Source: CAIXMG01 sp964628065
Lineage (GTDB): Bacteria; Patescibacteriota; Minisyncoccia; Phycocordibacterales; UBA1006
Reading direction: 5' to 3'
DNA length: 12,842 bases
NCBI GenBank assembly: GCA_964628065.1
Contig: CAZVLM010000018.1
Coordinates: forward strand, 1-12,842
The notes under the pieces were generated by a model. It saw nothing but the letters and a program-made list of their open reading frames with translations. It ran no database searches and was not told where the DNA came from. How positions within the stretch are numbered: position 1 is the stretch's first letter; every line of letters begins with the position of its first letter. Shown here one piece after another: positions 5,829 through 12,842 of the stretch. Position numbers and translations under genes: made by a program.

Positions 5829-6729
5829 CAATATTCCAAGCTCGTACACAAAAAATTATCTTCCAAGCAAGAACATTCTTATTATTGCGGGAGTCATAGC
5901 TGTTGCTGTGGGCCTCTATTTTGCTATTCCTCCGTCACTTGAGTATTACCGAACTCATCGTGCGGCTTTTTCTTTAACAACAACCCCTCCTGAGCCACTC
6001 ATTGCAACAGGAGGAACTTCAGCTAACCTAGACAAGGATACTGACGGTGATGGAATTCCTGACTGGCAAGAAATTCTTTTTGGGTTTGACCCTAAAAAGA
6101 AAGACACTGATGGTGACGGGACACCCGACACATTGCCAACCTCTGATGGAAAATCGATTGGAGATCTCATTGATCTTTCTGATCTAAACAAGCTTACTCT
6201 TTCTGTGTATGGGAAATTTCAAACAACTCCTACAGAGGATATCAAGCCTGATCAAGTAGCTGCGGCGACTGGTGATGAAGTGCTTGCTCATGCTCAAGCG
6301 GTAGAGAATGGTTTTAAAAAATACAAAAGTGTCGATCTTAATCTGGGAGAGTCTACCAATGCAGATATTATTGCATATACCAACACCATAGATACTCTTA
6401 TTAATTCGGTTGATGACCCTATCAAGCTCGCAGCGAATGTACAAAAAAAGATTCTTGAAAATAAAGATGCTCAAACCGAACTTGCTGCCCTTAATCCTCT
6501 GGTGACCAAACTTCTTGCTTTAACAGTGCCTGCTAAGATAAGCGATGTCCACCTTTCGCTTGTGAATAGCGGATATTACCTAATACAGGTTCTACAAATC
6601 CCAAACGATGATGATGAGCTTACCATGTTTACCAAGGCCCTCATTGCACAGAAGAATATTAACCTGGTCCAGCAGTCGCTTGCAGATATTCAGACGCTTG
6701 GTTACGTATATTCAAGCATCCAAAACTAA
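5818..6729 (+). CDS. Membrane-anchored protein with thrombospondin type-3-like calcium-binding repeats
   Basis: A 303-residue protein, probably anchored by one membrane segment (about 19-37, ILIIAGVIAVAVGLYFAI) with the rest outside the cytoplasmic membrane. Just after a proline/threonine-rich linker are two acidic calcium-binding motifs, DKDTDGDGIPDWQE (72-85) and DTDGDGTPD (96-104), of the TSP3/dockerin-like DxDxDG type. In between is the usual spacer EILFGFDPKKK. Residues from about 115 onward are predicted mainly helical and match no family I recognise. The start at 5818 is preferred over 5800 because a TATAAT box ends 7 nt before it, and the longer frame would add only MCIIHN. It overlaps rsmA by 11 nt and is followed after 1 nt by the large secreted protein, so the two are probably translated together. 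A role as a periplasmic or surface part of a secretion or pilus-like apparatus is inference. Confidence 0.8.
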   Translation: MALNNIPSSYTKNYLPSKNILIIAGVIAVAVGLYFAIPPSLEYYRTHRAAFSLTTTPPEPLIATGGTSANLDKDTDGDGIPDWQEILFGFDPKKKDTDGDGTPDTLPTSDGKSIGDLIDLSDLNKLTLSVYGKFQTTPTEDIKPDQVAAATGDEVLAHAQAVENGFKKYKSVDLNLGESTNADIIAYTNTIDTLINSVDDPIKLAANVQKKILENKDAQTELAALNPLVTKLLALTVPAKISDVHLSLVNSGYYLIQVLQIPNDDDELTMFTKALIAQKNINLVQQSLADIQTLGYVYSSIQN

Positions 6730-6730
6730 T

Positions 6731-9553
6731 ATGAAAAAACAATCTATTCTCTCACTTATTTTAATATCGCTCATGGTTCCATCTTTTGCGTTGGCAACTT
6801 CTCCTACGATTGACGGCGCAACAACTGCAGCCACCGGAGCAGATGTTGCAACCAATGCCACAACCACCTCTCAGGAAATTTTGGGCACCATTAAGGACTA
6901 CGGGCTTGATCAAGTGGCTTACATGCTCGCGCAAAAATTGGGAGAAAAGATGGCAAGTGCTGCCATCAATAAGGCAACCGGGGGGGCAAGTAAAGATAAA
7001 GACCCTAACTTTGTACGAGATTTCGGATCCATCTTAACCAATATCGAAAAGCAACAACGCGACTTGTTTACTACAAAACTCCTCCTTAATGCGAACCCCT
7101 ATGCGAGAAACATCGCAAAGGAAATGATTCAGGCTGGCGCAGACCCTCTTAGCAACTTTACCCTTGGGAGTGTTGTCGGAGCTGCAGGGGATTGGCAGGC
7201 CGTTGGAAATGATATAGCACTTGCAGGTAAAAACAGCTTACTCTTCTACAGTCAGCTTGGCCTTCCTCAGAATAACCCTACGGGCGCACGACTTCTTGCT
7301 GACAACGCTCTTTCAAAACAAACTCAAAGAAAAAAGGAGACTGAGGCATTGAAAATAACCAGCTCTGGATTCCTCCCTCAGGCGAAATGTAATGCAAGAA
7401 TATCTGATTATAAAAACAATGTTCAAAGCATTATCCAAAACGAACAATCAAACAAGGCGTCAGGCCAGATATCAGATTATAATAGTCAACTGATAAGTGA
7501 TAATGCATCAACAAATTCAGCCCCTACCGATGAGGCGTCTGATGATCCGCTTGATAAGGCCTACGAGAGCGCTGCGGCCAGCTCAAGTGCAGCTGCTGCA
7601 GCAGAAAACAAGGATTTGCAAACCCAAGCAACCAATAATAGTTTCGATACTGCAGGGAATATTAAAGGATTGAGCGAAGATACTGCAGGATGTATCGAAG
7701 AAATGATCAGTAACCCTATCGCTACTACTCAAACCCTTACTAACGAAGCGGGAAAATTCGGAATGGATATGACAAAAAACATTCAAGGGTGGGGGCAGAT
7801 TGTAGCAGGACTCTTCGTCTCTCTGTTTAATGGATTCGTAAATAAGGGGCTTTCAACACTGAAGGCGGATTACGGACAAGTGAAGAAAACAAATGTTGGT
7901 GGTCCTGAGCAACTTACTTCCGCGACTGTGAACGGAATAACCAACTTTGCAAGCGTACCGGTTAACATTGTTGACCTTCGCACAGATTTCGAACCAGCCC
8001 TAGTAAGTACTCAAGAAAACATTGAGGTGGTTAAGAAAATTAAAGATATTCTATTATTAGTACCAGCACGACTTGCGATACTTGATATTCTCCTTCCAGG
8101 TCCAGACTTTATTGGATTTAATACGCGACTTGATAAGTACTATGATCACCAAACGGCATGGCTTCAGAAAAACTCTGTAGTAGGAAGTGATAACGACCGA
8201 AACGCATACGAAGAAAACATACTCTCTCTTCTTGAGCGAGAGTATGATATTGCTCGAAATGAAACCACGCGAGACATGAATGATGATACTCGAAATATTC
8301 CAGGAGCAGGCACTATTAGAAGTACTATTAATAGTTTCACCATCAAGAAACAAAAGATGCAGGCCGCGTCAGAAAACTTAGAAACTTCGACAAATGCCCT
8401 CACCGAACTTCGACAAATTAACGTAGCCATAAAGAAAAACATTGACTGGCTTAAAACAAACAACCCTGCGGATTTCGGCAGCCTTCCTACTATTGTATTT
8501 ACAAAAGAGGAGTGGACAAACCTTACTACTGGACAAAAAGACGCATCGTTCCAGTGGGCCAAGAGCTTTGTAGTTGACTCAGTAGCTAGCGACACGGACC
8601 CGTACGACACTGACGATGAAAAACGAGACCTTGTCATTCAAAAATCGTGGGACCTTTGGGAGTCACCATCTGATTTCGTTACAGGCACTGGTTGGACGGC
8701 TGAATTAAACACCGTGTTCCTTGATGAGAAAAATAATGTTCGTGCGAAATTTAGCAGTATTAGAGATGTTATTCCAAGCGATTGGGAAATTTCTAAAAAC
8801 CAACAGGAGTACTCTTCTTATGTCTCGGAAATCACGCGAATTGACAATCTAATCTACGATACTGACAAAATGAGAGAATTGATTTGGGGAAATACTGCCA
8901 CCGAAAATGGTTGGCTTACCCAAAACCCGGGAACATCCCCTCGAGATCTTCTTAATTACATGATTGACAATAGGGATACCTTATTTAAATCTGATGATAT
9001 TAAGAACGCCTTAACGCTACCAAATGTACTCAATTCAAGTATTTCATGGGAAGCTGATGGTTGTCGGCCCGGAGCTCTTCATGCGCAGGATCAGGCACAA
9101 TTTCCTTCGGCAGCGAACGGCGCTGACCATTCAAATGGATACTCATGTTATGGAAACTTTGGATATACCAAGAGCGGTATTAAATACGGGCCCCATCAAT
9201 TTGATGTATGGATTGATGATGACTCGAACCAATACCAGTCACAGCCACATATTGGCTGGCCATCCGAACTTTACTGGAAGGCACGGATTGTAAAAGCAGT
9301 TCCACCGCCAGACCCAGACACCTATAAAAAGGGTTGGACGATAGAAGTTATTAACAATGGAGTTAGAAAAATGGACGACGGTGGAATGTCCCGAGGGATC
9401 TTCTGTAGACTTTCATCGGTTTCAGCGGTGTATGGACGCTTCAGTGGATACGCCCTAGATCACAATGCAAAAAACATGTATTGCTCATCGCTTTGGACAG
9501 ATGTGACCGTTGCAGACTCAATAGGATTATTCTTAGTAAACCAGTTACGATAG
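6731..9553 (+). CDS. Large secreted protein of a CPR envelope/type IV secretion-like cluster
   Basis: A 940-residue protein that I cannot assign to a named family. The N-terminus is a clear Sec signal peptide (KK, hydrophobic ILSLILISLMVPSF, likely cleavage after ALA at 22). A helical region (about 50-210) includes LFTTKLLLNANPYARNIAKEM. An alanine/serine-rich low-complexity linker (277-292) follows. Two amphipathic-to-hydrophobic stretches come next, near 353-372 (GWGQIVAGLFVSLFNGF) and 437-456 (LLLVPARLAILDILLPG). A long helical middle precedes a C-terminal domain with several cysteines (in GCRPG, SCYGN, FCRLS, YCSSL) that could form disulfides outside the cytoplasm. The start at 6731 is 1 nt after the previous stop; the in-frame ATG at 6608 lies inside the previous gene and would bury the signal peptide. 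A strong terminator follows. Position next to a TrbL/VirB6-like gene suggests a component of the same machine. Confidence 0.8.
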   Translation: MKKQSILSLILISLMVPSFALATSPTIDGATTAATGADVATNATTTSQEILGTIKDYGLDQVAYMLAQKLGEKMASAAINKATGGASKDKDPNFVRDFGSILTNIEKQQRDLFTTKLLLNANPYARNIAKEMIQAGADPLSNFTLGSVVGAAGDWQAVGNDIALAGKNSLLFYSQLGLPQNNPTGARLLADNALSKQTQRKKETEALKITSSGFLPQAKCNARISDYKNNVQSIIQNEQSNKASGQISDYNSQLISDNASTNSAPTDEASDDPLDKAYESAAASSSAAAAAENKDLQTQATNNSFDTAGNIKGLSEDTAGCIEEMISNPIATTQTLTNEAGKFGMDMTKNIQGWGQIVAGLFVSLFNGFVNKGLSTLKADYGQVKKTNVGGPEQLTSATVNGITNFASVPVNIVDLRTDFEPALVSTQENIEVVKKIKDILLLVPARLAILDILLPGPDFIGFNTRLDKYYDHQTAWLQKNSVVGSDNDRNAYEENILSLLEREYDIARNETTRDMNDDTRNIPGAGTIRSTINSFTIKKQKMQAASENLETSTNALTELRQINVAIKKNIDWLKTNNPADFGSLPTIVFTKEEWTNLTTGQKDASFQWAKSFVVDSVASDTDPYDTDDEKRDLVIQKSWDLWESPSDFVTGTGWTAELNTVFLDEKNNVRAKFSSIRDVIPSDWEISKNQQEYSSYVSEITRIDNLIYDTDKMRELIWGNTATENGWLTQNPGTSPRDLLNYMIDNRDTLFKSDDIKNALTLPNVLNSSISWEADGCRPGALHAQDQAQFPSAANGADHSNGYSCYGNFGYTKSGIKYGPHQFDVWIDDDSNQYQSQPHIGWPSELYWKARIVKAVPPPDPDTYKKGWTIEVINNGVRKMDDGGMSRGIFCRLSSVSAVYGRFSGYALDHNAKNMYCSSLWTDVTVADSIGLFLVNQLR

Positions 9554-9557
9554 TTTT

Positions 9558-9586
9558 AACCCCTCATTATTATTTAATGAGGGGTT
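9558..9586 (+). terminator. Intrinsic terminator after the large secreted protein
   Basis: Perfect 12-bp stem AACCCCTCATTA (9558-9569) with TAATGAGGGGTT (9575-9586), 5-nt loop, then more T (TT at 9587-9588). It ends the unit that began at 5818 and separates it from the gene at 9634. Confidence 0.9.
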
Positions 9587-9615
9587 TTGCTATTTTCTTT
9601 TCTTGGTATTCATAC

Positions 9616-9621
9616 TACAAT
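9616..9621 (+). promoter_or_regulatory. Possible -10 box for the TrbL/VirB6-like gene
   Basis: TACAAT ends 12 nt before the ATG at 9634. A promoter is expected here because a strong terminator precedes it. No good -35 is seen. AGGG at 9622-9625 could act as a weak Shine-Dalgarno site if the transcript starts before it. Confidence 0.4.
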
Positions 9622-9633
9622 AGGGTGTAATAC

Positions 9634-12279
9634 ATGAAGCAGAAAATCTTCGCAGGAATCGCAACGCTCCTTATTATTGTGGCGGGTGTTATTACACCCT
9701 TGTTTGGTTTTGTTACGGAAACTTTTCAAGTAGAGCATACTTATGCACAAGCTCCAGGAAGTGCGCAAACTTTTGACGGGGAAAGTCCTCAAACCAGTAC
9801 CACTGTTACTACTCAAAGTGGCGCATCTTCAACAACGACCGCCAGTGGAGTAATAACTTCTGTGGGAGACGATAAGCCAACAACTGAGATTGTGAACGAG
9901 CCTCCTGATGATTGTGGAACGTATGAATTCGGCTGTAAGTTTATTGTTGCGGTTTCACAGACGATTACATCGGTGCCGTTTTTCCTAGCAACGCTTGCGG
10001 GGCTGGTTTCAGACTACAGTATTTGGTATAGCCTCCAGAGCAGTACCTATACTGCTTATGATGGAAAAGCAGGAGAAGAGGGAATTGTGGTAACAGGATG
10101 GAAGCTTGTTCGAGATTTTAGTAATCTACTATTTATCTTTGCGTTATTTGTTATTGCTTTCACCCTTATTCTAAACCTCGACGAGCGAGCAGCTGGTGCA
10201 CCAATGGGACTTGATCCTAAGCGAACCATTGCCCGAGTGATCATCATGGCGCTTTTGGTTAACTTTAGTTTCTTCATGGGAAGAGCCGTGATCGACCTTA
10301 CCAACATCGTTGGTCTTACGTTCTACAATAAAATAACGGTTGCACCAAAGGTAATTGAAACCGGAGACGACCCATACGCGGTTGCCGCACAACAAGATGT
10401 AACAAGTTTCTACACTAACGCAGTTGGTATTCGTTCTATTACAAGCGGAATTTTGGCTCAGATCAACCCTCAGCGATTCATTCTGCAAAATGCGGACATT
10501 AAATATTCTGATGGCGCGTACGGAGCACTCTTCTTTATTGCCATCATGTCGGCAGTGTTCGGATTTTTCCTTGTGTACTTATTTTTAAGTATTGCAATCC
10601 TTTTTATCTCAAGAACCATTGGATTATTCTTAGCCGTTATTATTTCTCCTATCGCGTTTGTGTCTTATACCATCCCCGCACTTCAGAAACAGTCCTTTAT
10701 TGGATTCGACGATTGGCTAAAACAGTTCTTCGGATTGGCATTCATGGCACCTGTTTACTTGTTCTTCTTATACATCAGTCTTCAGTTCTTTAAGATTTCC
10801 CTTACCGCAGGATCAGGACTTATTACCATGGCGGCACAGGTATTGGTACAATTTCTGGTAATCGGCATTCTCCTTATCTATGGAAAAAATCTTGCAAAGG
10901 ATCTTTCTGGAAAGATGGGAACTATGGTTACTAATGCTGTCACCAGCGTCGCAACCGGCGCTGCGGTGATGGCCGGAGCCGTTGCTACCGGCGGACTCTC
11001 TGGAGCCGCAAACCTTGGACGTCGATACGTCGGGGAAAGACTAACAGAAGCACGCGACACTGTTGGAAAGACAGCATTCGGCGACGACAAGTATGCAGCT
11101 ATGAACAAGCAGTGGACACGAGCAGGTGGGTTCAGTATGCTTAAGGGAAGAGGTGTCATGTCTTCGCTTAAAACAATGGGTCGTGTTGCTGGCGCAGGAA
11201 GCGAACCTAACTTCCTGTCAGCTGCGTATAGTCAAGGCCGCGTAGCGAACCGTGCGTATGACATCCAGAACACAAAGGATGCACTAGCTAAGGCTAAGGC
11301 AGCGAAAGAGAAGAAGGATGCATACGAGATTGGTAAGGAGACTAAAAAGGTTGATAAGGAAATTGCAGAAAACAAAAAGAACTTTGATGAAGGAGTTATT
11401 GACAAAAAGGAGTACACTGACACCCTCAAAGAGCTTGCTATTAAGAAACGAGAGATCGTGCAGAAAATCACCGACCCTGCATTCGCAGAAAAGAAAGCGG
11501 ATGCTGAAGCTAGATCCAGTGTTGCTGCTGCCGAAAAACAAAGAAACGAGGAAGACATTGATGCAAAGCTTGGTGTCGCTGAACAAAAAGTTATCGACAC
11601 CAGTGCTAAACTTGCTCAAAGCAACACAGAACTGGCCGCTGCAACTACCGCAGCTGCAACTGCTACAGCTGCTCGTGTCGCAGCAGACACAGACGCTGCT
11701 AACAAAGAAACAGCCTTTAAAACCGCGAAAAGTAGAGGAGATACTATCAGTAAGGATATTGCAGACATCGATAAAGAATTGTCTTCGCTTCCTAAAACTG
11801 GATTTAATGTTGACCGTGTAAAACTTACAACCCTTGAAGACAAGAGAAAACAACTTCTCGCTGACCAAGTTGCGGCCAATAGTGAAACTACGACTCGGAA
11901 TAATGAATGGAGCGCAGCCAAGCTCAACCAGAATAGCGCTGCCGCTGCGGAAACTACAGCACTTAATACTAAATCAGCTCTTGAGGCTACAGTTGCTACC
12001 CATGAAGCGGACCACCTCGCTGCAGAAACAGAACACCAAGAAATTGGCGGAGTACATGCAACGATGGATGCTCTTATGGATAAACTGGAAGATGATGCAA
12101 AGGTTGCGGCTGAAGCACTCAAGAATAAAAAGACTGAGGTCGAAATTCAAGAGGAAATCCGCAAACGAACTATTGTTCCAAAGTCAGACACAGATAACCG
12201 AGAACGTACTCGGGAACGTGTTGAAACTCTTCAGGAACGACTTCGCAATATCACCAGCGGAGGAACTACAACTCCATAG
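9634..12279 (+). CDS. TrbL/VirB6-like polytopic membrane protein with long C-terminal coiled coil
   Basis: An 881-residue protein. It opens with a signal/anchor segment (5-27, cleavage possible after YAQA at 40) and a Ser/Thr-rich extracytoplasmic stretch (42-80). Membrane segments follow at about 103-125, 162-182, 199-222, 296-322, 325-347, 365-388 and 395-417, with a small-residue stretch at 430-455. The block of closely spaced helices with a charged turn and a Gly/Ala-rich end (KNLAKDLSGKMGTMVTNAV) recalls TrbL/VirB6 channel subunits of type IV secretion systems. This is pattern recognition, not a motif match. From about 540 to 870 the protein is charged and Ala/Lys/Glu-rich with strong coiled-coil character, including the run AAATTAAATATAARVAAD. 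That tail is much longer than in typical VirB6. The start at 9634 fits the signal peptide and follows a terminator. No VirB4, VirD4 or VirB11 ATPase lies in this window, so function is inferred. Confidence 0.75.
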   Translation: MKQKIFAGIATLLIIVAGVITPLFGFVTETFQVEHTYAQAPGSAQTFDGESPQTSTTVTTQSGASSTTTASGVITSVGDDKPTTEIVNEPPDDCGTYEFGCKFIVAVSQTITSVPFFLATLAGLVSDYSIWYSLQSSTYTAYDGKAGEEGIVVTGWKLVRDFSNLLFIFALFVIAFTLILNLDERAAGAPMGLDPKRTIARVIIMALLVNFSFFMGRAVIDLTNIVGLTFYNKITVAPKVIETGDDPYAVAAQQDVTSFYTNAVGIRSITSGILAQINPQRFILQNADIKYSDGAYGALFFIAIMSAVFGFFLVYLFLSIAILFISRTIGLFLAVIISPIAFVSYTIPALQKQSFIGFDDWLKQFFGLAFMAPVYLFFLYISLQFFKISLTAGSGLITMAAQVLVQFLVIGILLIYGKNLAKDLSGKMGTMVTNAVTSVATGAAVMAGAVATGGLSGAANLGRRYVGERLTEARDTVGKTAFGDDKYAAMNKQWTRAGGFSMLKGRGVMSSLKTMGRVAGAGSEPNFLSAAYSQGRVANRAYDIQNTKDALAKAKAAKEKKDAYEIGKETKKVDKEIAENKKNFDEGVIDKKEYTDTLKELAIKKREIVQKITDPAFAEKKADAEARSSVAAAEKQRNEEDIDAKLGVAEQKVIDTSAKLAQSNTELAAATTAAATATAARVAADTDAANKETAFKTAKSRGDTISKDIADIDKELSSLPKTGFNVDRVKLTTLEDKRKQLLADQVAANSETTTRNNEWSAAKLNQNSAAAAETTALNTKSALEATVATHEADHLAAETEHQEIGGVHATMDALMDKLEDDAKVAAEALKNKKTEVEIQEEIRKRTIVPKSDTDNRERTRERVETLQERLRNITSGGTTTP

Positions 12280-12315
12280 CAAAAACCCGCACTTGCAACC
12301 GCAGGGCGGTTTTTG
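12280..12315 (+). terminator. Intrinsic terminator after the TrbL/VirB6-like gene
   Basis: CAAAAACC-GC (12280-12290, one C bulged) pairs with GCGGTTTTTG (12306-12315) across a 15-nt loop, with a T-rich 3' arm and further T. It starts right after the TAG stop at 12277-12279. The bulge and large loop make it weaker than the other terminators. Confidence 0.65.
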
Positions 12316-12337
12316 TTTTACTTGAATTTCTTAAATG

Positions 12338-12366
12338 TTGATAAAAGCTTTATTTTTTCTTATACG
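12338..12366 (+). promoter_or_regulatory. Promoter for the small downstream gene
   Basis: -35 TTGATA (12338-12343), 17-bp spacer and -10 TATACG (12361-12366). Transcription should begin near 12373, just before the Shine-Dalgarno-like AGGGA (12376-12380). The weak last base of the -10 lowers confidence. Confidence 0.55.
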
Positions 12367-12387
12367 TTTCTTGATAGGGAACTTGAT

Positions 12388-12795
12388 ATGGTTTACCTCA
12401 TGGCATCGTGGTTTCTCTCAATCATAAGGAAATATTTCGAGGTGCCCATAGGTTTTCTCATAGACCAACCAACCGAAATCATTACTATGGTTAGGAGTAT
12501 TCACTTTACGAGAAAGACAATAAAGCATTTGGTTGACCAGCGCAAGAAAGACGGACTTTCCCTCGAAGAAATCGAGACTCTTTTTAAAAGAATCTCTGAA
12601 TGTTATAGAGCGCCCGATTTAAGACTTCCTAATCATAATAAAAATTATCCAACAAGCGCGCTTTTGGTTAAATTTTATCCAAATGAGAACAGGGGTCTCG
12701 TCGTTGTTTATATTATGGATGCTGATAATTTTCTTGTAATAACAGCATTTTACAGATTGGAGAAGAAAATTCTGAAATTAAAAAATAGCTCATGA
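12388..12795 (+). CDS. Small uncharacterised protein, faint RelE/PBECR-like pattern
   Basis: A 135-residue protein not recognised with confidence. The N-terminal part is hydrophobic (MVYLMASWFLSIIRKYF). A basic helical segment comes next (TRKTIKHLVDQRKKDG, then LSLEEIETLFKRI), and then alternating hydrophobic residues typical of beta-strands (TSALLVKFYP, GLVVVYIMD, NFLVITAFYRLEKKI). The order (H/K/R-rich helix, then strands ending in ITAFYRLEKK) faintly recalls the RelE/barnase-EndoU-like (PBECR) nuclease fold, often seen as toxins. No catalytic set can be demonstrated and no antitoxin gene is visible beside it. The ATG at 12388 is chosen because AGGGA lies 7 nt upstream and a -35/-10 pair precedes that. 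An earlier ATG at 12313 lies inside the terminator and upstream of the promoter. A start at 12400 (MASWF) is possible. It is its own transcription unit; the stop is TGA at 12793-12795. Confidence 0.65.
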   Translation: MVYLMASWFLSIIRKYFEVPIGFLIDQPTEIITMVRSIHFTRKTIKHLVDQRKKDGLSLEEIETLFKRISECYRAPDLRLPNHNKNYPTSALLVKFYPNENRGLVVVYIMDADNFLVITAFYRLEKKILKLKNSS

Positions 12796-12803
12796 CTATC
12801 TCC

Positions 12804-12822
12804 GGAGGGGCGGCTTGCCCTC
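12804..12822. other. GC-rich imperfect palindrome at window end
   Basis: GGGC (12808-12811) pairs with GCCC (12817-12820) around GGCTT, and GA/TC can extend it with one bulged G. The left side GGAGGGGCG is also found at 1518-1526 in the helicase insert. It could be part of a related element, a downstream gene's leader, or chance. The window ends 20 bases later. Confidence 0.3.
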
Positions 12823-12842
12823 ATCGTAATCCATAAAACATG

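Noticed and set aside
8164..8637. Minus-strand reading frame of 157 residues
   Set aside because: Antisense of the secreted 940-residue protein gene, Ser/Phe-rich as expected from complemented codons, no promoter or terminator.
9616..9633. Leaderless start for the TrbL/VirB6-like gene
   Set aside because: The -10-like TACAAT ends 12 nt before the ATG, too far for a leaderless start, and AGGG could act as a weak ribosome site; listed only as a possible promoter.
11318..11821. Plus-strand reading frame in another phase, Leu/Lys/Arg-rich, 167 residues
   Set aside because: Out-of-phase reading of the coiled-coil codons; wholly inside a well supported gene.
11284..11868. Long minus-strand reading frame, Cys/Ser/Phe-rich, 194 residues
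   Set aside because: Complement of the Lys/Glu/Ala-rich coiled-coil region; composition reflects the biased codons of the plus-strand gene and it has no start signals.
11616..12122. Minus-strand Ala/Ser-rich reading frame, 168 residues
   Set aside because: Shadow of the Ala-rich coiled coil on the other strand; no ribosome site and unlike any protein.
1..12842. CRISPR array, tRNA, rRNA or insertion sequence
   Set aside because: No regularly spaced repeats, cloverleaf, rRNA-like conserved sequence or transposase was seen on either strand.

Overview
The window looks like a chromosomal segment of a Candidate Phyla Radiation (Patescibacteria) bacterium, probably of the Parcubacteria/Kaiserbacteria type. 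This rests on recognition of protein style: a UvrD ending in a PLKTIYLD-type tail, a compact RsmA, and a cluster of large poorly conserved envelope proteins with a TrbL/VirB6-like membrane protein. It also rests on moderate GC, tight gene packing and -10 boxes placed 6-7 nt before start codons. No rRNA or marker gene is present, so the assignment is inference.

Layout. 1-1953: a UvrD/PcrA-type helicase, cut off at its N-terminus by the window edge and interrupted by a 100-N scaffold gap. The gap is flanked by an identical 55-base sequence; collapsing the duplicate restores one open frame, so the gene is broken only in the assembly. GC-rich palindromes are read through in frame at two places in it. 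A perfect hairpin at 1959-1989 separates it from a convergent minus-strand DUF1569/DinB-like gene (1998-2519), whose near-consensus promoter lies back to back with that of the next plus-strand gene.

2616-4990: a two-gene isoprenoid module, a 532-residue UbiA-superfamily prenyltransferase with an extra N-terminal membrane half, followed 2 nt later by a short trans-polyprenyl-diphosphate synthase. 5016-5828: rsmA (ksgA), with a terminator overlapping the preceding stop codon and its own extended -10.

5818-12279: an envelope gene cluster. A membrane-anchored protein with calcium-binding type-3 repeats overlaps the end of rsmA. A 940-residue secreted protein follows after 1 nt and ends in a terminator. 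A separate unit then encodes an 881-residue polytopic TrbL/VirB6-like protein with a long Ala-rich coiled-coil tail. Together they suggest a type IV secretion-like or other surface machine, although no ATPase is visible here. 12388-12795: a small unrecognised gene with its own promoter and a faint RelE/PBECR-like pattern.

Three starts (2616, 5016, 5818) have a -10 box so close to the ATG that the transcripts should be leaderless, while 12388 has a leader with a Shine-Dalgarno-like site. No tRNA, rRNA, CRISPR array or insertion sequence was seen.
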